Of a stretch of DNA of 64,000 bases, positions 57,031 to 64,000 are shown piece after piece (within the stretch, counting starts at the first letter, position 1; each line of letters begins with the position of its first letter). Both the position numbers and the translations under genes were made by a program. Below the pieces are notes generated by a model. The model made no database searches. It saw nothing but the letters and a program-made list of their open reading frames with translations, and was not told the origin of the DNA. The stretch is from Xanthomonas phaseoli pv. phaseoli (GTDB taxonomy: Bacteria > Pseudomonadota > Gammaproteobacteria > Xanthomonadales > Xanthomonadaceae): NCBI GenBank assembly GCA_022749655.1, contig CP094243.1, forward strand, positions 3,720,001-3,784,000, in the 5' to 3' direction.

Positions 57031-58612
57031 TCAGTGCCCGCCAGCTGCCGCCGCACTTCCGGCCCCGGCACCGAACGGCGGTTTTGCCAGCCACAGGAAG
57101 AAGATGATCGCCAGGAAGGTCCATCCAAGCAGATAGAAGATGTCGTTGAAACCCATCTGCGAGGCCTGGTGGTTGATCATGTTATTGAGCGATGCCGCAC
57201 CGCGTTGCAGGTCGCCCTGCCCCATCGCGGTCACCTGCTCCTGCATGCCTGGCGTGTACACCGAAATATGCTCGGTAATGTGCGCGTGGTGCACCTGGGT
57301 ACGGCGTGCCCACAGATACGTGGTCAACGAAGCGGCAAAGCTACCGCCCAGCGTGCGCAGGAAGGTGGCCCAGGCCCGAACCCGCCGCGATCTCGCGGCC
57401 ATCCAGATCCGACAACAGGATCTGCAACACCGGCATGAAGAACAACGCCACGCCCACGCCCATCACCAACTGGATCGTGGCCACATGACCGAAGTCCACC
57501 TGCAGGTTGAAATTGGAGCGGAAGAAGCTGGTGAACGACATGAAGATAAAGGCAATGGTGGCCAGCATGCGCAGGTCAAAGCGCAGCGCATATTTGCCTA
57601 CGAACGGCGTCATCAGCACCGGCAGGATGCCGATCGGCGCGGTGGCAAGGCCGGCCCAGATCGCGGTATAGCCCATATCGCGCTGCAGCCATTGCGGGAT
57701 CAGCAGGCTCACGCTGAAGAACGCCGCATACGCCACCACCATCGCCAAGGTACCGGCGCGGAAATTGCGATGCCGGAACAACTTGAGATCGACGATGGGA
57801 TCCTTGTCCGTCAACTCCCAGATCACGAACACCACCAACGCCACTGCCGCGATGCAGGCCAGCACCACGATCTTGTCCGAAGAGAACCAGTCTTCGTCAT
57901 TGCCCAGATCCAGCACCAGCTGCAGTGCGCCCACGCCAACCACCAGCAGGATCAGGCCGATGTAATCCATGCGCGGCTTTTCGAGCTGTTCGGGACGATG
58001 CCGCAACTGCGAACCGACGATGCTGCTGGCGATGATGCCCAACGGCACGTTGATCAGGAAGATCCATTCCCAGCTGTAGTTGTCGGTGATCCAACCACCG
58101 AGAATCGGCCCGGCGATCGGCGCCACCACGGTAATCATCGCCAGCAACGCCAGCGCCTGCCCGCGTTTTTCGCGCGGATAGATCGACACCAGCAGACTCT
58201 GGGTGATGGGATACATCGGGCCGGCAACAAATCCTTGCAGCGCGCGCGCCACCACCAGCATCCCCATGCTCTGCGCAAGACCGCACAGCAGCGAGGCGAT
58301 GGTGAACGCCAGCGTGGACCACACGAACAACTTGGTTTCGCCAAACCGGCGACTCAACCAACCGGTCAGCGGCAGCGCAATGGCAGTGCTGACCGCGAAC
58401 GAGGTGATCACCCAGGTGGCCTGCTGCGAGCTGGCGCCGAGGTTGCCGGCGATGGTCGGCAGCGAGACGTTGGCGATGGTGGTGTCCAGCACCTGCATGA
58501 ACGAGGCCATGGCCAGGCCCACGGTGCACAACGCCACGCTGGCCGGGCGAAATCCGGCGGCCGGCGCCGGTGCCGCCGGGCCGCCGGGCGCGGTGGGAGC
58601 TTGCGAAGACAT
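57031..58612 (-). CDS. emrB: EmrB-type MFS multidrug efflux permease (one frameshift)
   Basis: A DHA2-family 14-helix drug/proton antiporter of about 526 residues. Early motifs QVLDTTIANVSLPTIAGNLG and GWLSRRFGETKLFVWS (motif A), then GPILGGWITDNYSWEWIFLINVPLG (motif C region). The last helix reads IFYLLGWTFLAIIFFLWLAKPP. The frame breaks near 57376: CTGGGCCACC for CTGGCCACC, one extra G between SGLA and TFLRTLGGSFAAS. It starts six bases after emrA. With EmrA and EmrC it forms a tripartite pump. Confidence 0.9.
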
Positions 58613-58618
58613 GGTGGC

Positions 58619-59812
58619 TTAGCCCGCCTTGCTGGCAGCCTGCGAGGGCAGGTTGTCCTGGATGATGCGTTGGATGTCGGCGTCGGCAGCCTTGAGCTGC
58701 TGCGCATACACGTCAGTGGAAAACACCGCGCCGTTGGCGACCTTGGTCGGCAGCACGCTGCCCTGCTGATCGTGCAGGTTCACATCGACCTTCATCGACA
58801 GGCCAATCCGCAGCGGATTGCTGGCCAGCTGCTTGGCATCCACTGCAATGCGGACCGGCACGCGCTGCACGATCTTGATCCAGTTGCCGCTTGCGTTCTG
58901 CGCCGGCAACAGCGAAAACGCGCTGCCGGTCCCCAGGCCCAGGCTCTCGATGCGACCGGTGTAATCCACGCCACCGCCGTACAGATCAGAATGCAGTTCC
59001 ACCTCCTGGCCCAGGCGCATGTGCTTGAGCTGGGTTTCCTTGAAATTGGCTTCCACCCACACCTGCTCCAGCGGCACCACCGCCATCAACACGCTGCCCG
59101 GCTGCACACGCTGACCAACCTGCGCCGAGCGCCGTGCGACATACCCGGACACCGGCGCCACCACGCCGGTGCGCGCATGGTTCAAATACGCCTGACGCAG
59201 TTGTGCGGCGGCGGTCTGCACGTCCGGCTGGTTGGCCACCGCGCTGTCGTCCACCAATGCACGGTTACGCTCCAGGCTCTCGCGCGAGCCGCTCACGGCC
59301 GCTTCGGCGGCGGCCAGTTCGTCGCGGGCATGCGCCAGTTCTTCGTTGGAGATGGCGCCAGTGGCGGCCAGATCCTTGCGCCGTGCAAAGTCCGAGCGCG
59401 CACTGCGCAGCGTGACTTGACGTGCGGACAACTCGGCTTGCGCACCTTCCACGGTGCGATACAGACCGCGCACCTGACGCACGGTCTTGGCCAGGTTGGC
59501 TTCGGCCTGCTGCAAGGCGACCTCGGTATCGGCCGGATCCAGCTGCACCAGCAACTGGCCGCGCTCCACACGCATGCCGTCTTCGGCGCCGATGCTGACC
59601 ACGGTACCGCCCACCATCGGGGTGATCTGCACCTGGTTGCCCTGCACATACGCGTCGTCGGTGTCTTCGTGCCAACGGCCGACCAGCAAGTACCACACCA
59701 CCAGGCCGATGATCGCCAGGATCACCACGATGGCCACGATACGCAGCGCAGCGCGGCGCTTGCTGGGCGCAGCCGGTGCGGGTTGAGGAGAAGTTGAAGT
59801 CGTCTGGCTCAT
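58619..59812 (-). CDS. emrA: EmrA-type periplasmic adaptor
   Basis: HlyD/EmrA membrane fusion protein, 397 residues. A single N-terminal transmembrane helix (LRIVAIVVILAIIGLVVWYLL, about 28-48) is followed by DTDDAYVQGNQVQITPMVGG, the EmrA signature. Next come a lipoyl half, a long coiled coil (about 95-200), PVSGYVARRSAQVGQRVQPGS and a beta-barrel domain ending before SQAASKAG. It connects EmrB to the outer-membrane channel EmrC. Ten bases separate it from emrC and six from emrB. Confidence 0.93.
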   Translation of the reverse strand: MSQTTSTSPQPAPAAPSKRRAALRIVAIVVILAIIGLVVWYLLVGRWHEDTDDAYVQGNQVQITPMVGGTVVSIGAEDGMRVERGQLLVQLDPADTEVALQQAEANLAKTVRQVRGLYRTVEGAQAELSARQVTLRSARSDFARRKDLAATGAISNEELAHARDELAAAEAAVSGSRESLERNRALVDDSAVANQPDVQTAAAQLRQAYLNHARTGVVAPVSGYVARRSAQVGQRVQPGSVLMAVVPLEQVWVEANFKETQLKHMRLGQEVELHSDLYGGGVDYTGRIESLGLGTGSAFSLLPAQNASGNWIKIVQRVPVRIAVDAKQLASNPLRIGLSMKVDVNLHDQQGSVLPTKVANGAVFSTDVYAQQLKAADADIQRIIQDNLPSQAASKAG

Positions 59813-59822
59813 CGTCGATGTC

Positions 59823-61340
59823 TCAGGAATTCGGTTGTGCGGAAGTGGGCGCGGTGTGGGCGGTGTCGCGTGCGGGCTGCGGCGTGAATCCGCCGCCCAG
59901 CGCACGCTGCAACCTCACCGAGGCCAGAAGTTGTTGCGACTGCAGCCCGGCCATGCGTTGGCGTGCGACGAGCAACTGCTCCTGCACGCTGAGCACGTCC
60001 AGATAGCTGCCGATGCCGGCGCGGTAACGCTGCTGGGCCAGCTCGAAGGCGGCCGTGGCGGTCTGCACGGCATCGTTCTGCGCTTGCGCGCGTTGCTCCA
60101 GCGAACGCACGGCGGAGACCTGGTCGGCCACTTCGCGCAGCGAAGCGATCACTTTCTGGTTGTAGTCGGCCACGGCCAGGTCGTATTGCGCATCGCTGCC
60201 GGCCAGGTTGGCGCGCAGCTTGCCGCCGTCGAAGATCGGCAGGCTGAGCGCCGGCGCAACCAGACCGAACACCGAGCCGCTTTCCAGCAGCTTGCCCACA
60301 TCCGGGTTGATCACACCGCCCAATGCGGTGAGGTTGAGGCTGGGATAGAAGCGGGTCTTGGCGACTGCGATGTCCTTGTCGGCCGCCTCCACGCGCCAAC
60401 GCGCCGCCACCACGTCCGGGCGACGACCCAGCAGGTCGGCCGGCAGCATGCTCGGCAACTGCGTGGCGATGCCCGCAGCGAGTGCAGGACGGGCGATGTC
60501 CAGACCGCGATCCGGGCCCTGCCCGAGCAAGGCTGCCAATGCGGTGCGGGCCTCGTCGATCTGCTGCTGCGCCGATTGCAGCTGCTGCTGCGCGGCCGGC
60601 ACCCGCGCTTGCGCCTGGCGCACCTGCAATTCGCTGTCGATGCCGGCGCTGCGGCGTTGCCGGGTCAGCTCCAGGGTCTTCTGCGCACGGCTCAATTCGT
60701 CATTGGCCAGGTCGTGCAGGCTCCACGCGTACGCGAGCTGCGCATAGCCTTCGGCAATCGCCGACGACAGGTTCAATCGTGCCGCCTGCGCATCCACTTC
60801 GGCCGCATGCGCCTGGTCCACTGCCGCTTCCCACGCGCTGCGCTTGCCGCCCCACAGATCGATGCCGTAGCGGAAATCCAGCACGACCTGCGCGCTGCCG
60901 CCGTAGCTGCCGCCGAGCTCTTCGCCGACCATGGATTCAGGCAGTTGCAGGCCGATGTAGCCGCCGGACACCGAGAGGCTGGGGCCGCGTTCGGCCTGTG
61001 CACTGCCGATACGCGCCTGCGCCTGCTGCAGGCGCGCATCCGCCGCAGCGAGGCTGGGGCTGTGCTGCAGGCCTTCGGCGATCAGCGCGTCCAGCTGCGC
61101 ATCGCCCAGCGCGCGCCACCAGTCGCTGGCCGGCCACGCGGCCGGACTCAGCGCGGTTTGCTGCGCCAGGGTGCGCTCTGCATGCAGCGTGCCGGGATCC
61201 AGCACGGCGCCCTGCGGATTCAGGCCACGGCTGCTGGCGCAGGCGGCCAACGCCAGTGCCAGGGCGGTGATAACGAGCGGCCGCGCCAGGCGCATCGAGC
61301 GCGGGCGCAGCATCTGGGTCGGGGAACTAGCAGCGTTCAT
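59823..61340 (-). CDS. emrC: Outer-membrane efflux channel, EmrC-like
   Basis: A NodT/TolC-family lipoprotein channel of 505 residues. Signal ITALALALAACASSRG gives lipidated Cys near residue 34. Two outer-membrane efflux repeats follow, the second marked by LPADLLGRRPDVVAARWRVEAADKDIAVAKTRFYPSL near 305-340. Its ATG overlaps the emrR TGA (ATGA), so regulator and pump are translationally coupled. Gene order emrR-emrC-emrA-emrB matches the S. maltophilia EmrCAB operon, hence the symbol. Confidence 0.9.
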   Translation of the reverse strand: MNAASSPTQMLRPRSMRLARPLVITALALALAACASSRGLNPQGAVLDPGTLHAERTLAQQTALSPAAWPASDWWRALGDAQLDALIAEGLQHSPSLAAADARLQQAQARIGSAQAERGPSLSVSGGYIGLQLPESMVGEELGGSYGGSAQVVLDFRYGIDLWGGKRSAWEAAVDQAHAAEVDAQAARLNLSSAIAEGYAQLAYAWSLHDLANDELSRAQKTLELTRQRRSAGIDSELQVRQAQARVPAAQQQLQSAQQQIDEARTALAALLGQGPDRGLDIARPALAAGIATQLPSMLPADLLGRRPDVVAARWRVEAADKDIAVAKTRFYPSLNLTALGGVINPDVGKLLESGSVFGLVAPALSLPIFDGGKLRANLAGSDAQYDLAVADYNQKVIASLREVADQVSAVRSLEQRAQAQNDAVQTATAAFELAQQRYRAGIGSYLDVLSVQEQLLVARQRMAGLQSQQLLASVRLQRALGGGFTPQPARDTAHTAPTSAQPNS

Positions 61341-61777
61341 GAGTTGAGTGCATCGCGGACACGGATAAGAAGTGAGGTGAGAAGTTCGCGCTCGGCCGCG
61401 GACAGGTCGCGCAGGCCGTGCTCGATGGCGCGTTCGCCGCGCAGGCGCAGCCGCTCCCAGAGCGCCACGCCCTGCTCGGTCATGACGATCTGCAGCGCGC
61501 GCCGGTCCTGCGCATGCGGCTCACGCCGCACCGCGCCCAGCGCTTCGAGCTTGTCGAGCAGGCGAGTCACCGCGCTCGGGGTCTGGTCCAGCGCCAGCGC
61601 CAGTTCGTTGGCCGTGCACGGCGAGCGCACCGCCAAGATCTTCAGGCCCACGTAGTGGCTGAAGCCGAAATCGGGCAGTTCGCCCTTCATCTCGGCATCG
61701 AGCTGGCGCATCAGCGCATCGCGCACCTGACGCAGCAACAGGCCGAACGACGGCGCGGCGGAAGACGAAACATTCAT
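61337..61777 (-). CDS. emrR: MarR-family repressor of the emr operon
   Basis: A 146-residue winged-helix regulator. FGFSHYVGLKILAVRSPCTANELALALDQTPSAVTRLLDKLEALGAVRR is the DNA-binding domain, with wing PHAQDRRALQIVMT. The C-terminal dimer helix is RELLTSLLIRVRDALNS. First gene of the operon, overlapping emrC by four bases, so it very probably represses its own promoter and releases it when drugs bind. The ATG at 61777 is followed by Asn-Val-Ser; an ATG three codons earlier is possible. Confidence 0.9.
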   Translation of the reverse strand: MNVSSSAAPSFGLLLRQVRDALMRQLDAEMKGELPDFGFSHYVGLKILAVRSPCTANELALALDQTPSAVTRLLDKLEALGAVRREPHAQDRRALQIVMTEQGVALWERLRLRGERAIEHGLRDLSAAERELLTSLLIRVRDALNS

Positions 61778-61789
61778 GCGGCACATTTT

Positions 61790-61815
61790 GTTCCGAAAAA
61801 TATATTTGTCAACGC
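61790..61815 (-). promoter_or_regulatory. AT-rich emrR promoter/operator candidate
   Basis: A strikingly AT-rich patch just ahead of emrR with the palindrome AAATATATTT (61798-61807) and a TTGACA element on the minus strand (61812-61807). MarR proteins bind such short AT-rich palindromes overlapping promoters. Confidence 0.4.
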
Positions 61816-61899
61816 AATTATCCCGCCAGGGATCAAACTGCACGCAAGGATCGCCACCTTACGCGGCGCGTGTGCTGGCTCGGTAATACAATTCGGCCA

Positions 61900-62355
61900 A
61901 TGAGTATCGAAAACCCGCCAACCCAGATCGACGCATTGCCGCCCGGCATACGCGCCAGTTTCGAAAAGGCCGATGGGCCGGTGCTGATCGCGTTCCTGGC
62001 CGAACTGCGCGAGGTGTGGGCGCCGGAAACCGCCTGGCACGCGCATGTCCGCGGCCAGCTGATGTACGTGGAGCATGGCGTGCTCACCGTGCATACCGAA
62101 CAAGGCGCCTTATCGCTGCCACCGGGTTGCGCCGGCTGGCTGCCGCCCGGGCAGCAGCACACCGTGGAGCTGGCCGGGCCGATGCGCGGCTGGGGCGTGG
62201 TCGTGCGACCGGATGCCTGCGCCGCCCTGCCTGCGCAAGGCGGGGTGATCCGGCTGACCGGTCTGGCCCGCGAGGCCATCATGCGGGCCGCCAGTTGGCC
62301 GCTGGATCAGCCACTGGACGCCATGAGGGCGCACTTGCCCAAGGAAATCAGTTAG
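61900..62355 (+). pseudogene. AraC-type regulator, truncated by insertion element
   Basis: Only the N-terminal cupin sensor domain survives: MSIENPPTQIDALPPGIRAS, then HAHVRGQLMYVEHGVLTVHT and LPPGCAGWLPPGQQHTVELAG, typical of AraC regulators with an HTH after about residue 150. Homology ends near 62323 after WPLDQPLDA. The last ten codons (MRAHLPKEIS) and the TAG come from the inserted element. The C-terminal AraC helix-turn-helix is absent, so DNA binding is lost. Divergent from emrR. Its remaining 3' part should lie beyond 64000. Confidence 0.75.
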
Positions 62356-62377
62356 TTGTTGGTGCTAGCGTGGGGTC

Positions 62378-62893
62378 ATGGAAACCCGAACCCCATCATC
62401 ACTGAAATGGCTTGTCGACAAGCGCGCCCGCCTCGCTGGCCACATTGCCCAGATCCAGAGAAGGGCCGACGCTGCTCGTCAGCGTGCGGCCGATCTAGAC
62501 AGCAGCGTCGAGGCGACGCGCAGGGATCTTGAAGCCCTGGACCGCATTCTTGGCCTTCACGACATCTGCGTGCCGCCGGAGGTTATCCGACCGGTACGAA
62601 TGTCGAGTGAGGGTCCGCTGCTACAGCGCGGCCATATCAGCCGAAACGTCCTGGCCTGCCTGAGAGAGGCGGCGGGTGAATGGCGGTCTACGACTGAGGT
62701 CCTGCTGTTCGTCGGCTCGCAGGGCAAGGCGGTGGACGGAAATGTGCAATATGCGGAACTCAGGCTACGGGTACGCAAATGTCTGCAGGCTCACTGTTCC
62801 GCCGGAAGGATCATCCGGCGGAACAGCCCGAGCACTAACGTAGAGGGTTACTGGGCACTCGCGCCCGACGCCGATGACGGCGGGATGCCCTGA
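62378..62893 (+). CDS. IS passenger protein: coiled coil plus winged-helix-like domain
   Basis: A 171-residue protein of unknown function. Residues 12-60 form a charged heptad-like coiled coil (KRARLAGHIAQIQRRADAAR and RQRAADLDSSVEATRRDLEA). Residues 83-165 look like a winged helix: HISRNVLACLREAAGEWRSTTEVLLFV, a second helix LRVRKCLQAHCSAG and a wing GRIIRRNSPSTNVEGYWALAPD. Probably a DNA-binding accessory of the element, perhaps a regulator of transposition or target choice. No antibiotic or metabolic function is seen. The stop lies four bases from the transposase stop, a packing that supports mobilisation together. Confidence 0.65.
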   Translation: METRTPSSLKWLVDKRARLAGHIAQIQRRADAARQRAADLDSSVEATRRDLEALDRILGLHDICVPPEVIRPVRMSSEGPLLQRGHISRNVLACLREAAGEWRSTTEVLLFVGSQGKAVDGNVQYAELRLRVRKCLQAHCSAGRIIRRNSPSTNVEGYWALAPDADDGGMP

Positions 62894-62897
62894 TTCA

Positions 62898-63962
62898 TTA
62901 GGATCTCAGTCCCGCGCCGTTTCCCTGGTAGTAGCCGCGCCACCACCGCGAATGCCCCACGGTGAGGGCCTTTACCAGGAGCATTTCGACCTGTGTTCTG
63001 ATTGAGAACCTACGGACGTCCTCGCGCCACGCCATTTCGTTCGCATAGTCAGCTAGGTAAGCCGGCCGCACACCGTGCGAAACCCCATACTCCCAGCGTC
63101 TGAGCCGGCTGAAGAACGACTCGGCCTGGTTCTCGTTGACACCCTCGACCGAAACGTACTCTTGGCTATGCCTGACCGCGTAGTGGGTGTGTGTCGCTGA
63201 AACGGTCGCGTAGGCGGGACTTTCGTCGGTCATGATGATTGCTTCGGGGCTGACGTAACGCGCGATCAGCTTCGCGGCATCCTTGTCGTTCTCCGATCTG
63301 GCAACGGCGGCAATGCTGCGCACAGCCCCTTCTCCCAGTCGCCCTTGCTGGCGGAAGATCATCACAACACGCTTGTTCTTCCGCTTCTCCCAGTTCGTTC
63401 GTGTCATGCCGCTGGCATGCCATGGGCGTTTGGTCGGGCGTCCGGCGATCCGATCAACAATAGCCTGATCGTTTCGGCGTCCACGACGATTTGGCTTTCG
63501 AGGCTTTCCACCGAAGTAGCCGCCATCGATTTCAACGACGCCGGTGAGCGGTGTGAAGTCCTGGGTCCGGAAGATCGCCTCTCGCAGTTTTCCGAGGGTG
63601 ACGTGCGCGGCCTTGTTTGAGTAGTCGCCCATCCGGCTCAATCCAAGGCCTGCCAACCCCTTCACCCCTGTGGCGTAATAGAAGGTCGCCAGGAGAATGC
63701 TGCGCAGGGACTTCTTCCTGCTGGAAAAGGCGGTGGCCGACGTTACCGAGAAATCCCGGCCGCACTCCTTGCATCGCCATTGCTGGCGCGCGGGCCGCCG
63801 GTAGTGCTGGGCCCACGCACCGCAGGCTGGGCATGCCTGGTGGGAGTTACTGCCCCAGCGCAGGCGGGCGAACATGGCATGGATCTCATCGTCCGACATG
63901 CCGTAGATCGAGTGGATGGAAAAATCGCGGTAAGCCGCGCTCCTGAGGTAGTGCTGAGTCAT
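62898..63962 (-). CDS. IS1595-family (ISXO2-like) transposase
   Basis: A 354-residue transposase. An N-terminal zinc ribbon has CPACG near residues 44-48 and CKECGRDF near 64-71. The ISXO2-like catalytic domain has its first Asp in VEIDGGYFGGKPRKPNRRGRR near 144, second Asp in IIMTDESPAY near 237 and a third acidic/Asn position in VEGVNENQAESFFSRLRRW near 269, as expected for the DDE/DDN group. It is intact and so potentially active. ATG at 63962. The remaining right end lies just past the window. Confidence 0.9.
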   Translation of the reverse strand: MTQHYLRSAAYRDFSIHSIYGMSDDEIHAMFARLRWGSNSHQACPACGAWAQHYRRPARQQWRCKECGRDFSVTSATAFSSRKKSLRSILLATFYYATGVKGLAGLGLSRMGDYSNKAAHVTLGKLREAIFRTQDFTPLTGVVEIDGGYFGGKPRKPNRRGRRNDQAIVDRIAGRPTKRPWHASGMTRTNWEKRKNKRVVMIFRQQGRLGEGAVRSIAAVARSENDKDAAKLIARYVSPEAIIMTDESPAYATVSATHTHYAVRHSQEYVSVEGVNENQAESFFSRLRRWEYGVSHGVRPAYLADYANEMAWREDVRRFSIRTQVEMLLVKALTVGHSRWWRGYYQGNGAGLRS

Positions 63963-64000
63963 AGAATCTGTCCGGAAGTGCCGGGCCGGGGGCGAGCGTT

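Larger units (their letters stand above)
62324..64000. mobile_element. ISXO2-like (IS1595-family) insertion element with passenger gene, right end outside window
   Basis: The left boundary is inferred from the break in araC (about 62322-62326). The element holds a plus-strand passenger gene and a minus-strand transposase packed tail to tail with four bases between stops. The window ends before the right terminal repeat, so inverted repeats and target duplication cannot be confirmed. Confidence 0.7.

Overview
The window is a GC-rich chromosomal segment from a xanthomonad, most likely Xanthomonas. Evidence is the tmRNA tag ANDDNYGSDFAIAA, an efflux operon with the smeU1-V-W-U2-X layout and an emrR-C-A-B operon (both described in the relative Stenotrophomonas maltophilia), GGGATT-type intergenic repeats and dense, mostly single-copy housekeeping genes. 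I see no prophage, plasmid or CRISPR array.

Layout. 0-4.3 kb: smpB and ssrA (the trans-translation pair) flank a large hydrolase-subtilase fusion gene, followed by two small unknown genes. 4.4-7.7 kb: two membrane diguanylate cyclases. 8-16.8 kb: a five-gene RND efflux operon with a divergent LysR regulator. 16.9-17.6 kb: a gene-poor gap with two inverted copies of a palindromic repeat. 17.7-25.3 kb: OmpA-like lipoprotein, photolyase, dnaB, flavin reductase, asparagine synthetase and GST, all on the minus strand. 25.5-36.9 kb: transglutaminase-like protein, glutaryl-CoA-dehydrogenase-like enzyme, glycine-zipper proteins, tatD, tcdA, a c-type haem protein, cspA, DUF456 protein, outer-membrane phospholipase A, carbonic anhydrase. 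37-50.7 kb: GST, class I fumarase, ABC exporter, fpr behind a Fur-box-like palindrome, glutathione peroxidase, Dcp, MarR, small genes, rhomboid and POT peptide transporter. 51-55.2 kb: M14 peptidase and GH3 glycosidase. 55.3-64 kb: tRNA-Leu(CAG), two exported proteins, the emr operon and an AraC-type gene cut off by an ISXO2-like (IS1595-family) element that carries a passenger gene and runs off the window end.

Sequence quality. About 20 reading-frame breaks occur in some 16 otherwise well conserved genes, including essential dnaB. Nearly all are one missing or extra base in a short homopolymer, or one dinucleotide unit. I read these as uncorrected sequencing indels rather than gene decay, so the broken genes are listed at full span as CDS with the break noted. 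The araC truncation is different: it is a real insertion.

How the genes work together. SmpB and tmRNA rescue stalled ribosomes. SmeU1VWU2X and EmrCAB are two tripartite pumps, each with a local regulator. Fpr, glutathione peroxidase, the flavin reductase and the two GSTs suggest redox and electrophile defence. Dcp, M14, POT and rhomboid handle peptides and membrane proteins, and GH3 handles plant or wall glycans.
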